Below are positions 23,801-33,862 of a stretch of DNA of 48,285 bases, piece after piece. How positions within the stretch are numbered: the stretch's first letter is position 1; each line of letters begins with the position of its first letter. Both the position numbers and the translations under genes were made by a program. Under the pieces are notes generated by a model. That model was not told the DNA's origin, did not search any database, and saw only the letters and a list, made by a program, of their open reading frames with translations. This stretch comes from Reclinomonas americana ATCC 50394 (taxonomy: Eukaryota > Jakobida > Jakobea > Jakobida), in contig PS015169.1 in NCBI GenBank assembly GCA_048213135.1, positions 85,733 to 134,017 of the forward strand. The letters run 5' to 3'.

Positions 23801-26800
23801 GGGAAAGAGGAGAAGGGATGTGAGGGGAATGGATGCGAGGAAAAGGGGAAGGGGAAGAGGGAACGGGGTGTGAGCGGTGAGGAGAAGGGAAAAGACGAGA
23901 AGAGGAGTGCGGGAAGGAATTTGAGGGGACGAAGAAAGAGGAGAAGAATTCTCGAGGAGAGGGAATGAGAGAAGGGGAGTGAAGAGAAGGCAACATGGGG
24001 CAGGGGATGAGGAGAAAATGATGCGGGGATGGGGAGTGAGGAAAGGAGAACGAGGAGAGAATAATGGGCGGTGAGAAGAATGACAGGAAACGAGAAGCGG
24101 GATGAGGAGAATGGGCATGAGAAGCAGTGCGAGGAGAAGGAGATGCGGAATAACAGGAGTATGGGAAGGGGTGTGATGTAGTCGATCCACATGAGCCACA
24201 GAACAGACAAAGAGTCGCATACGACACAAACTCACCCTGCATAGGCGCACTGAAGCCAAATGGATCAACGAGAGCAGCAGCAGCGTGCGACACGACCGGC
24301 GGATGCGCGACCGCGTGCATCGACTGCGGCAGCGGCGGCGGCGGCGGTGTCCATTGCGGCGGTGCAGGTTGCGCGGCTGCTGGCGGCTGTTGTTCCTGCT
24401 GCGCCGGCTCGTCCTCCCCAAACAGGCGCTTGCCTGCAACATGAGAGGATGAGCAACCAACACATCAACGCACTCGCATGTCAACGCACCCGCATTGAGG
24501 CTGCTGCGCAAGTCGGCCTCAAAGTTCGCCGCGGCCTTGGAGATGAGCTCGTTCACGCTGAGCGACGAAGCTCCCGCCGGCTTGGCGGGTGGCGGATCGT
24601 GAACGTGGCGCTTCACGGTCACATGCGCGTGCTCTGTTCGCTGCAGAGCACCCACTTGCTCGAGACGCACAGCACCGAGCGAGACTTCATCCTCCTTGAC
24701 CAGCGACTCTTGCTGCGCCTTGCCGGGCACATACAGCGGCTTGGGCAGGTCGTCGTCTTCGAGGACGGCAGCGGTGGGAGCGGCAGGAGGCGGTATGGGT
24801 AGAGAGGCGAAGGGTGCTGGTGCTGGTGCTGGAGGAGCAGGAGGAGTGATGCGTTGTTGCTGTTGCTGTGGATCGGGGGCCACAGTGTCCGTCGCGCTGC
24901 GCGATGGGGAGGGGAAAGTGAGGTCGAGTGTAGCACGTGCACATGGAAGTAGGGGAGACTGCACACCTCTGGAACTCTGAAAAATCGTCGTCATCGTCGT
25001 CAGCCGTTCTTGGCGCCATTGGCTGCACTGCGGGGGGTGCGATGGGTGGAGGAGCGGTGTAGGGTGGCATGGAGGGGGGTGGGCCGGCGGGGGGTGCGGC
25101 GTAGGGGTAGCCGTAGTGCGGGGCGGGTTGTGGTGGGTAGCCGTAGGGAGCGGGGGGCATCTAAAGAGGGAAGGGGGGGGGGGAGAGTAAGGGAAAGGGT
25201 GAGTGAGGCAAGGAACAAAACATAAAACNNNNNNNNNNNNNNNNNNNNNNNNNNNNNNNNNNNNNNNNNNNNNNNNNNNNNNNNNNNNNNNNNNNNNNNN
25301 NNNNNNNNNNNNNNNNNNNNNNNNNNNNNNNNNNNNNGGAGAGGGAGAGGGAGGAGGGAGGAGGGAGGAGGGAGGAGGGAGGAGGGAGGAGGGAGGAGAG
25401 AGGAGGGAGAGGGAGAGGGAGAGGGAGAGGAAAGAAAAAATGAGACGGAGACAATCACCGTGGAGATACAAAGAGGCAGAAAGACAAAGGATGCGAAAGA
25501 GAGAAGCAAGAGAGTATGTCAGCACGGAGACGACACTAAAATAAAGGAGTGACATCGCATTTTCCCACGACGTCCACGATGATTGAGTGGAATAGAGAGA
25601 GAAGAGAGATTGAGAGGAAGGGAGAGGGAGCTGAGTCCGAACATGGGCTGACAGAAACGCAGAGAACAAGAGAAGCAAGCAGAGATAGTGAGAGATCAAC
25701 GATTCAGAGAAAGCGAGGAAGACAGAGCCCTCGGAGACAGAAAAAAGATGGAGAATGAGACAAAACAAGGGCAATACGAGCGAGAGAGAGAGAGGCAGAG
25801 GTAGAGTGAGGGAGAAAGAGTCCGCATCGAGTGTGAGGAAGAAACAGTCAAAGAGAAGTACAAGACAATGCGAGAAACAAACTGAGACGAGTGGGACGAG
25901 AGACAAGGAAGAAAGAGAAGGAAGAAACAGAAGGAGAGAGAGAATGAAGAGAGAGAAGGAAGAGAGAGAGAGTGAAAGAAAGAAAGACAACACACAGATC
26001 GGAACCAGATGTCTTGTGGAAGTTGAACAAGACAACAAGCTCACCTCTGGAGCGCCCCACGTCCGTGGTGAAGCCATCGGCGCAGCATGTTGATAGGCCT
26101 ACAAAAATGGGAGGTGAGTGATGAATGCGCATGCGGCACACGTGTGTCGTGCTTTACCTCCGGCGCGTGCATGGGCTGCGTTCATCCGAAAAGAGTGAGT
26201 GAAAGTAATACGTCAGACACACAGCCCTATTCACACACCTCTGCACCCCATGTACGTGGCGAGGCCATTGGCGGCTGTGCGTGGTACCCGTGCGGCTGCC
26301 GCGAAGGTATTAGAGAGCGACCGGTTAACACATCAGTAGAGAAACAAACCGGCGGCACTCCGTAGGGAGCATGCAGTGGCGGAACCGCGGCGTATGGAGA
26401 CGGCTGTGATGCGATGCACAGATCAGCACCTGTCTGTGAAATGAATGAAGCCTTGTTCATCGCACCTCTGGCGGACGACCACCATACGCCGGAGCTGGTG
26501 GGTAGCCGTGCATTGGCTGTCAAGACGCACATCGTCAGACGAAAAAGAGGAGCAGAAGACAAGCGACGGGTGACACACGTACATCGACGGGCGGATAATA
26601 GGGATGTGCGGGAGCGGCGCCATACGGCTGTGGGGAAAAAGTGAGCGACTCGCACGGCGTTCCTCATCCCAAGAATCGAACTCACATCTGGCGCACCCGC
26701 GCCATACAACGGCGGCACGGGTGGCTGCTGCTGCGGGTGCGATGGATAGCTGGCGGCAGGTGGGTATCCGGCATGTGGCTGTGAGTGCACCCAAACGAGT

Positions 26801-27118
26801 AAGTTTCCTCTTCCGTACAGCAGTGCATGTGCATGGACAAACATCTACGGGTCGTGGGGCCGCTGGCTGTGGTGCCGGTGCGGGTGCAGCAGCAGCAGCA
26901 GCAGGCGGCCTTGATGCTGCGGCGGCAGGAGCGGCTGGTATTGCGGGCTGTGCGACAACACGTGAGTGGACGATGAGGACACAGAATTGTTGCAGACATG
27001 TCCGCACCGAGCTGAACATGGGTGGGGGGGCGGCATCGGCGCCGGACGATTGGAAGGAGCTCCAGTCGTCGTCGTCGTCGCCCTTGTTGCCGGAGGAGGA
27101 GGCGGCGGGCTTGCGGCC
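19301..27118 (-). CDS. Clathrin-adaptor accessory-like protein (synergin/aftiphilin-like), partial at both ends
   Basis: Long multi-exon gene; its 3' end enters the gap 18941-19300 and its 5' end the gap 27120-27139. The first visible exon (27008-27118) encodes DDDDDWSSF. A run of short Pro/Gly/Tyr-rich exons follows (26045-26947). Later exons carry DDDDDDFSEF (24967-25160), DPFGF (24236-24433), DGDEWESF and DDEWAEF (23345-23779). Acidic W/FxxF and DPF motifs of this type bind clathrin-adaptor ear domains. The C-terminal part is helical and folded: 22132-22432, 21424-22064 (with poly-Pro and a coiled coil), about 21254-21367, 20963-21180, 19761-19819, 19471-19617 and 19301-19409. Phases agree across nearly all junctions. 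The name is an inference from motif set and order; I cannot assign the C-terminal domain. Confidence 0.6.
19620..19760 (-). repeat. GA-rich intron tract
   Basis: A short intron of the adaptor-like gene, purine-rich on the + strand (GGGAGAGAGA, GGGAAGGGAA) and so pyrimidine-rich in the transcript, running to the acceptor before the ALTRVASVAYW exon. Confidence 0.8.
19856..20320 (-). repeat. 10-bp minisatellite (GGAAACAGAA)n
   Basis: About 40 copies of a 10-base unit, GGAAACAGAA with AGC/AAG/ACG variants, preceded by (GGGAA)n at 19860-19910. In the transcript of the adaptor-like gene this is pyrimidine-rich (TTCTGTTTCC) and occupies the 3' half of the intron 19820-20962. Long Phe/Ser-rich or Lys/Glu/Gly-rich frames across it are artefacts. 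Confidence 0.94.
20380..20950 (-). repeat. (CT)n block with gap, 5' half of the same intron
   Basis: CT-rich on the + strand, with a pure (CT)n run at 20755-20850 and an N run at 20622-20754. In the transcript it reads (AG)n and lies just after the donor at 20962, facing the pyrimidine minisatellite at the other end of the intron. Confidence 0.92.
22433..22939 (-). other. Intron of the adaptor-like gene, R-to-Y polarised
   Basis: Sense-strand 5' end (22820-22939) is purine-rich, 3' end (22433-22510) is pyrimidine-rich, and the centre is unique sequence. No gene is seen in it on either strand. Confidence 0.7.
23780..24235 (-). other. Intron of the adaptor-like gene
   Basis: Irregular GGGAAGG/GGAGAA-rich DNA on the + strand, so pyrimidine-rich in the transcript. 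Only the last 60 bases next to the donor are mixed sequence. Nothing else is recognised. Confidence 0.75.
25161..26044 (-). repeat. Purine-rich intron with (GGGAGGA)n and gap
   Basis: On the + strand, a G run at about 25165-25185, an N run at 25229-25337, then GGAGGGA repeats to about 25430, then irregular GAGA-rich DNA to 26000. It is pyrimidine-rich in the transcript throughout. Open frames on either strand are low-complexity. Confidence 0.85.
26045..27118 (-). other. Array of phase-0 micro-exons encoding a Pro/Gly/Tyr-rich tract
   Basis: Nine exons in the transcript order 27008-27118, 26843-26947, 26686-26778, 26583-26627, 26466-26516, 26350-26403, 26239-26295, 26158-26175 and 26045-26098. 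The eight wholly visible ones are 105, 93, 45, 51, 54, 57, 18 and 54 bases. All are multiples of three and start on a codon boundary. All but the last begin with a proline codon straight after CAG. Most end in a PE, PD, VD or AE pair before GT. Typical content is PHAGYPPAASYP, PMHGYPPAPAYG, PYGAAPAHPYYPP. Any subset could be skipped without losing frame. Confidence 0.75.
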
Positions 27119-27145
27119 GNNNNNNNNNNNNNNNNNNNNCTACTA

Positions 27146-27219
<74 letters not shown>

Positions 27220-27676
27220 GTCTCTCTCTGATCTCCACTCACTCTCTCACACACGCATTCGCTGCATTCACTCACTCCTTGTCTTCTCTCTCTCTCTTCT
27301 TGCCTCTCTCTTTCACTCTCTCTTCTCCCTTCCTTTCTCACACACGTAAGCACTGCATACCTACACTTTGCGCACTCACCCCTTTCTGTGCTGCCGCCTC
27401 TCCCTCTCTCACACTTCTCTCCTCTCTCCTCCCCCTTTCCTCTCCTTTCTCTCTTCTCTCCCCCTTTCCTCTTCCACTCTCCCACTCTCCCACTCCTCCC
27501 ACTGTCTCCCTGTCTCTCTCCCCTCTCCTCGCTCTCTCTCTCTCTTCCTTCCTCCTCCCTTCATCTTTCCTTTCCTTTCTCATTCCTCCATTCCCCCCCT
27601 CCCCTCCTCCCTTACCTTCCTTCCTTCCTCCTCCCCCTCTACTCACCCTCTCTCATTTCTTTGTTTGTTTCTCCAG
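27119..27676. repeat. CT-rich shared 5' region with gap; no ATG on the + strand
   Basis: After a 20-base N run (27120-27139) comes (CTA)n, then (CT)n to about 27217, then irregular CT-rich DNA up to the esterase acceptor. I find no ATG on the + strand from 27140 to 27675. The first coding exons of both the leftward adaptor-like gene and the rightward esterase should lie in or near this region. Confidence 0.75.
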
Positions 27677-30224
27677 ATGGACTCACGGTGAACACGCGCT
27701 CCGGACCTATCCGCGGCTACATGCGCGATGGAGTGCGGCTGTTCTTGGGAGTGCCGTTTGCGCAGCCGCCGGTGGGAGATTTGCGGTGGGCGAACCCGGT
27801 GCGCGAGAATGCGTGGATGTCGGTGAGGGGTGAGTATGACAGCCGGAGGGGGAAGGAAAGGGAGGCAGGAGGAGAAGAGATGAGAAAACAGAGACATCAC
27901 GAGATGGGAGAGGTCATGAGTGGCACGAATGGAGAACGTGAAAAGAGGACCCAAGTGCTGAAAGCAGAGTGCAGCATCGAGGGATCGACAGAAGCAAAGA
28001 AAGAACGAGTGACAGAATGAGACACATTCTGAGCGCGTGCGGCAGAAGCGAGATGAGGCTTAGAGCGCGTGCGGCAGAAGCGAGACGCAGTGGAGGGTTG
28101 CGAGAGGCTGGCACGTTAAGAGTGACGGCAAGTGAGATAATGAGCACGTGCGTGAGCGGCGAGAAACTCGGACTCGGTGCTGAGATAACGAGACTGGGGA
28201 GACTGTTGGAGGAAATGAGCGAGGGAACAGCGCGATTGGGTTTCTGAGTAATACCCACGCAGATGCCACGCAATTCTCGGCCGGTTGCATGCAGGATTGC
28301 GTGCTGCCGCCCAACACTTGCCCCCCGACCGCATCTCCGAGGTATGTGTCTCTCTCTCTCTCTCTCTCTCGCGCGCGCTCTCTCTCTCTCTATGCATGTG
28401 TGTGTGTGTGTCCGTCTGTATGTCCTCTTCTCTCTCTCTCTGTCTGTCTCTCCCTCTGTCTCTCCCTCTGTCTCTCCCTCTGTCTCTCCCTCTGTCTCGC
28501 CCTCTGTCTCCCTCTCTCTGTCTCTCCCTCTGTCTCTCCCTCTGTCTCTCTCGCTCTGTCTCTCTCGCTCTGTCTCTCTCGCTCTGTCTCTCTCGCTCTG
28601 TCTCTCCCGCTCTGTCTCTCTCGCTCTGTCTCTCTCGCTCTGTCTCTCTCGCTCTGTCTCTCTCGCTCNNNNNNNNNNNNNNNNNNNNTCTCCCTTTGTT
28701 TCTCCCTCTGTCTCTCCCTTCCCCTCCCTCTCCCCCCTCTGTCTCCCCCGCTCCCTCCCCACATCTCACACTCCCTTCTCCTTTACCGCCGCCAGGACTG
28801 CCTGTACCTCAACGTGTTCGCCCCGCCCGTCTCGCGCGCCACTCGCCCACTGCCGGTGATGCTCTTCCTGCACGGCGGCCGTTTTGAGCAGGGCGGTGCT
28901 GGCATCTTCCTGTATAGCGGCATGAACATTGCTAACACGACCGACACGATTGTGGTGACCACGAATTATCGTCTCGGAGCGTTCGGATATTTGGGTGAGG
29001 CGGGGGATGCAAAGAGGGAGAAAGAGTGAGAGAGAGAAGCTGAGATGTGGAGAGAGAGGAAAAAAAGGGGATAGATGCCGCGAGAAAGAGTGTGTATGTG
29101 TGAGATTCGGAGAGACTAATTTTTTCTTGAGGCGCACTTAACACGTAGTCGCCATCTCCCACCCTCCATCTCCTTCCCTCCATTTCACCCCTTCGCCACC
29201 CCCCTTCGCTCTCCCCCTTCGCTCTCCCCGTTCGCTCTCCTTCTTCGCTCTCCTTCTTCGCTCTCCCCCACCCCTTCGCTCTCCCCCTTCGCTCTTCCCC
29301 CTTCGCTCTTCCCCCTTCGCTCTTCCCCCTTTGCTCTTCCCCCTTCGCTCTTTCCCCATGCTCGTCCCCCGTTGCTCTTCCCCCTTTGCTCTTCCCCCTT
29401 TGCTCTTCCGCTCTTACCCCTTTGCTCTTACCCCTTCGGTCTTCCCTCCGTCTCACCCGCCATCTCTCCCACCACGCAGTCACCGAGGACCTTGCTGGCG
29501 ACTTTGGCACGGAGGACCAGCGCGAGGCCATGCGGGTGTGGCAGTCTCTTCCCTTGCCCACTTTCCCACTCAACTCCACTCTCGTCTCACGCATCACTCT
29601 TTGTCCGCAGTGGGTCCGCGACAGCATCGCCAACTTTGGCGGCGACCCGAACAACATTACGCTGTTTGGCCAGTCGGCCGGCGGCACCTCGATTGCCGTG
29701 CACATGGCGTCGAACAAGAGCACTGTTTCGTCTCCTTCTCCACTCTCCTCTCTCATAACGTTGTCTCACCGCTGCGGTGCGCTCGCAGGGCCTGTTCCAC
29801 CGCGCCATTATCGAGAGCAACCCGTTCGGCTTGCCGTTCAAGAACGTGAAGGAGAGCGTGCAGTTTGGTGGCGAATTCGCCAAGGTCATTGGCTGCGGCG
29901 ATCGCGATGTGTCCTGCTTGCGCGGCCGCACCCCGGCGCAAGTGGTGACGGCGCAGAAGGAGGCGAAGCACACGGACATTTTCAATGTGTTGTTGTGTGA
30001 GTTTTGGTTGCCGGCTTCATGTTCACTCTTTCGATAGTTTCCCTCGCTGCTATCTTTCTCTCGCTGTGCTCTCTCCCTCTGGCTGTGCTCTCTCGCCTCT
30101 CGCTGTGCTCTCTCGCCTCTCGCTGTGCTCTCTCGCCTCTCGCTGTGCTCTCTCGCCTCTCGCTGTGCTCTCTCCTCTCGCTGTGCTCTCTCCTCTCGCT
30201 GCGCGCGCTCTCTCTCTCGCTGTG

Positions 30225-30269
<45 letters not shown>

Positions 30270-30770
30270 GTCGTCGTCNNNNNNNNNNNNNNNNNNNNNN
30301 NNNNNNNNNNNNNNNNNNNNNNNNNNNNNNNNNNNNNNNNNNNNNNNNNNNNNNNNNNNNNNNNNNNNNNNNNNNNNNNNNNNNNNNNNNNNNNNNNNNN
30401 NNNNNNNNNNNNNNNNNNNNNNNNNNNNNNNNNNNNNNNNNNNNNNNNNNNNNNNNNNNNNNNNNNNNNNNNNNNNNNNNNNNNNNNNNNNNNNNNNNNN
30501 NNNNNNNNNNNNNNNNNNNNNNNNNNNNNNNNNNNNNNNNNNNNNNNNNNNNNNNNNNNNNNNNNNNNNNNNNNNNNNNNNNNNNNNNNNNNNNNNNNNN
30601 NNNNNNNNNNNNNNNNNNNNNNNNNNNNNNNNNNNNNNNNNNNNNNNNNTCCTCCGTCCGTCCGTCGTCGTCGTCTCGTCCTCCTCCGTCCGTCGTCGTC
30701 GTCGTCGTCTCTCCTCTCGTCGTCGTCGTCTCTCTCCTCTCGTCGTCGTCGCTCTCTCTCTCTCGTCGTC

Positions 30771-30841
<71 letters not shown>

Positions 30842-32924
30842 CATTCTCTTCCCTTCGCTGCTCTCTTCCTCTCGCTTCTCACTCCACCGTGTCCTTCCAC
30901 CTCCCTCTCGCACAGCCGTGTACCGATGGGCTCCCACTGTCGGCCACGCTGACGTCCCGGAGCAGCCGCTGGCCCTGTTCATGCGCGGCCACCTGGCCAA
31001 CCCCGTGCCGCTCATGATTGGCACGGTCGCCGAGGAGGGCTTGATGTTTATCCACATGGTCAGTGTGAATCTCATGTCCACGTTCCAGTGATAATTTGCT
31101 GAGTGGATGACAACAGGGTCTGGCCAAGCCGCTGCCATCGGTCGAGTACGACGCCATTCTTGGCCTGATTTTCAACGTCAAGGCCTTTGAGGTCCGCAAC
31201 GAGTACCCAGCGCCGTCGAACACCACCGATTACCGCGGAGTAATGTCCACTGTTGCGTGAGAACGTGTTTTTATGCACTGAAGGCGCTGAGAAGGACTCA
31301 CACTTGTGTGCTCGGCAGATGGGCACTGATTACATTTTCTCGTGCCCGGCTCGTGCCATTCTCAATGCGTTGCGTTGTACATTGTCCGGATTCGGCGCTG
31401 TTGGTGTGTGTGCCTCACGTTTCTTGTCAACAGCTACTTGAAGTACTGGCCCAGCACCCCGGCGTTTGTCTACTTCTTCGACCGCCCGCTGCCGTTCCCG
31501 GGAGTGTGGGTGAGTGTGGTGGGAGAGGGTGAAGGCGAGAGGAGAGAAGAGGAGAAGGTACAGTGCAAAAGATGAGTCGAGGAGCGAGAAACGAAGATGA
31601 GAGTTGGCAAGAATGTTAGGAAAGTGTAACAGATACATCAGTGAGGGAAGAGCACAAGAGAAAAGGTGCACGTGGATAATATGGCTCTATTCTCAACATT
31701 GGTAGCACGATTGTTAACAGTTTTAGTCGTTGAAGGAAGCACACTAGACTTGTTGGCGATCGTTTTAGATGCACATTGTGGTGTTATTGTGTCGAGACAA
31801 GTGAAAGCCTCTCAATCCCTCACCCTCCCCCCTGTGCTCTCCCCCCTGTGCTCTCCCCCCTGTGCTCTCCCCCTTCGCTCTCCCCCTTTGCTCTCCCCCT
31901 TTGCTTCCCCCTTTGCTTCCCCCATTGCTCTCCCCCCCTTGCTCTTCCCCCATTGCTTTCCCCCATTGCTCTCCCCCTTCGCTCTCCCCCCTTTGCTCTC
32001 CCCTCATTGCTCTCCCCCTTTGCTTCCCCCTTTGCTCTCCCCCATTGCTTTCCCCCATTGCTCTCCCCCCTTTGCTCTCCCCTCATTGCTCTCCCCCTTT
32101 TCCCATCCGCCTTCGCTCTCCCCCCATTGCTCTCCCCCAATGCTCTCCGCCCTTGCTCCCCCCTTGCTCTTCCCCTTTCGCTCTTCCCCTCAATGCTCTC
32201 CCCCATTGCTCTCCCCTTCGCTCTCCCCCCTTTGCNNNNNNNNNNNNNNNNNNNNNNNNNNNNNNNNNNNNNNNNNNNNNNNNNNNNNNNNNNNNNNNNN
32301 NNNNNNNNNNNNNNNNNNNNNNNNNNNNNNNNNNNNNNNNNNNNNNNNNNNNNNNNNNNNNNNNNNNNNNNNNNNNNNNNNNNNNNNNNNNNNNNNNNNN
32401 NNNNNNNNNNNNNNNNNNNNNNNNNNNNNNNNNNNNNNNNNNNNNNNNNNNNNNNNNNNNNNNNNNNNNNNNNNNNNNNNNNNNNNNNNNNNNNNNNNNN
32501 NNNNNNNNNNNNNNNNNNNNNNNNCCTCCCCCACTTGCCCTCCCCCCTTTGCTCTCCCCCATCCCCTTCCCCCCTTCTCACCCCTTCCCCCTTACAGGGC
32601 CCCGACTACTCCTACTGCGACGGCCACGCCTGCCACGGCTCCGAGCTGGCATTCGTGTTCGATAGCCCCAAGCCGGCGATGAACCTGCAGTTCCCGTCCG
32701 ACGATCAGCACGTGTCGGACAGCATTGCCAGCTACTTTGCGGCGTTTGCCGACAATGTGAAGCCCGATCCGAATCCCGCCACCTCGCGCCTCTCCTACTG
32801 GCCGGCGTGGGAGTCGCAGAAGCAGCTGTCTATGGGCTTCGACTGGCCGTTGCAGGTGCAGTCGGGACGCAACAGCGACAAGTGTGATTTCTGGGACAAG
32901 GTCGGGTATGAGACGGGGGTGTGA
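27677..32924 (+). CDS. Carboxylesterase / cholinesterase-type alpha/beta hydrolase, first exon missing
   Basis: Probably a secreted or lumenal ester hydrolase of the type-B carboxylesterase family. Exons: 27677-27829, 28263-28341, 28795-28994, 29480-29535, 29611-29724, 29789-29996, 30916-31058, 31117-about 31250, about 31320-31370, about 31432-31509, 32598-32924. Visible marks are GPIRGYMRDGVRLFLGVPFA, the Cys-rich GCMQDC and DCLYLNVF, the oxyanion-loop HGG, the nucleophile GQSAGG (near 29670), the acid in GTVAEEG (near 31030) and the catalytic His in HACHGSEL (near 32635). It ends CDFWDKVGYETGV. Signal peptide and start codon are not seen. Exon 2 has an apparent one-base deletion in the C-run at 28321-28326. 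The intron at 29997-30915 contains a large gap. Dictyostelid and animal cholinesterase-like enzymes are the nearest relatives I can recall. Confidence 0.88.
28345..28765 (+). repeat. (CTGTCTCTC...)n repeat in an esterase intron
   Basis: CT-rich with 12-14-base units such as TCTCTCGCTCTG and TCTCCCTCTG, interrupted by a 20-base N run (28669-28688). It is pyrimidine throughout on the sense strand. Confidence 0.9.
28995..29479 (+). repeat. Esterase intron: GA-rich 5' half and CTTCGCTCTCCCCC repeat 3' half
   Basis: Bases 28995-29128 are purine-rich (GAGAGAGAGAAG, GAGAGAGGAAAAAAGGGG). From 29155 to 29455 about 20 copies of a 12-15-base unit close to CTTCGCTCTCCCCC follow. The two halves are broadly complementary in base composition. 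Confidence 0.88.
30050..30900 (+). repeat. 20-bp GCTGTGCTCTCTCGCCTCTC repeat, gap, then GTC and CT tracts
   Basis: Several tandem copies of the 20-base unit (30080-30230), then CT, an N run (30279-30649), (GTC)n blocks and (CT)n to about 30835. All lie inside an esterase intron. Confidence 0.9.
31810..32590 (+). repeat. GCTCTCCCCC(A/T)TT repeat with gap in an esterase intron
   Basis: Irregular 12-15-base units built on CCCCCTTTGCTCTC and CCCCCATTGCTCTC, with an N run at 32236-32524. The 5' part of the same intron (31510-31660) is purine-rich, and 31670-31800 is unique. Confidence 0.9.
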
Positions 32925-33459
32925 GCGGAGGAAGAGGAGGAGGTAGGGGAAGAGAGGAGAATGAATTCGGCGAGGTGAGGTCGGAGTGGGCGGGGATGGA
33001 AGGGCGAGAAAGAGGAAAGTTAAATAGAAGGACGAAGAGACCGATAGAGAGATAGAGAGAGCGAGAGGTTGAACGAGAGCGGGGCAGAGAGAGAAGCAAT
33101 TTGTTGGGTTGAGTAAGCTGCAACAGAGTACGGGCTGCCTTGCGCTGCGCGCAAGTCGCTGTCCCGGGGTCCACACTATGCATCGTGATGCACTGAGCCG
33201 TGATGAAGAGGGTGAGAAATGGAGAACTAAGGCGGCTTCAACCGCATAGTCCACAAGTTTCATCGTTTGTCCAACGCTGCAAGGGTTTCATGCAAACTGT
33301 TGATGAGGCAGAAATGGCGCGATCGCGAGAAGCGCAACAGTTTTCCAGTCGTGCACCACTTTTCATGATATGATCACTCTTTACGCGATGGACGATGGGT
33401 TTCACAGTTTCAAGAGCTGCTGAAATCGAGGAAATTTCATCTTTCTTTGTATTGCAACC
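32925..33459. other. Gap between esterase and Asp-rich gene
   Basis: The first 165 bases after the esterase stop are purine-rich (GGAGGAAGAGGAGG and similar), then mixed sequence. I see no gene or repeat. The last part should hold the Asp-rich gene's promoter, but no element stands out. Confidence 0.5.
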
Positions 33460-33805
33460 ATGCGACAGCGCATTGTCGCTCTTCTCCTGCTCTGCATTGT
33501 GTTTGCCCATGTGCTGCTCTCCATTGTGCATGCGGTTGCCGCGGTGGTCAGTGCATGCGCTGTTAGCAGTGCTTCTTTGCAAATGCCTCACTCTTTACGT
33601 GCGTGCATGCACGCAGGATGTCACTGACAACGACGATGATGATGATGATGTTGATGATGATGACGACGACGAGGATGACGATGTCGATGATGTTGGCGAA
33701 GAGCAAAAGCATGAATCACCCCCACCGCCACCACCACCCCCGCCCCCGCCTCCTCAGTCATCTCGCTTGACATCTGCTCTCGTTATTGCGGGTTTGTTGT
33801 ATTAG
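33460..33805 (+). CDS. Small secreted Asp-rich, polyproline protein
   Basis: Two exons (33460-33546, 33617-33805) joined at phase 0 give about 91 residues. The N-terminus, MRQRIVALLLLCIVFAHVLL, is a classic signal peptide or signal anchor. Exon 2 encodes a tract with about 22 aspartates (DDDDDDVDDDDDDEDDD), then GEEQKHES, then twelve prolines, then SSRLTSALVIAGLLY and a stop. Donor alternatives at 33544 and 33547 change length by one residue. The acidic tract suggests calcium or other cation binding, or a charged spacer; the short hydrophobic end could be a weak anchor. No family recognised. The stop is only 57 bases before the dynamin start. A longer frame beginning at 33395 lacks the signal sequence and is less likely. 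Confidence 0.55.
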
Positions 33806-33862
33806 CACATGTATTTAGCAGCGTCCCCCACCTGAAGTCACTCGCTGTGAGCAGCTGGACAC

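Noticed and set aside
23063-26077. A single leftward frame of about 1000 codons
   Set aside because: It runs through Ns, repeats and several introns; true coding segments in this span switch frame at GT-AG sites.
32925-33090. Purine-rich DNA after the esterase stop as the 5' part of another intron
   Set aside because: The protein already ends with the family's usual CDFWDKVGY terminus, and no downstream esterase-like exon appears.
33395-33805. Unspliced 136-codon frame for the Asp-rich gene
   Set aside because: The spliced version beginning at 33460 gives a clear signal peptide and good intron borders; the unspliced one reads the intron.
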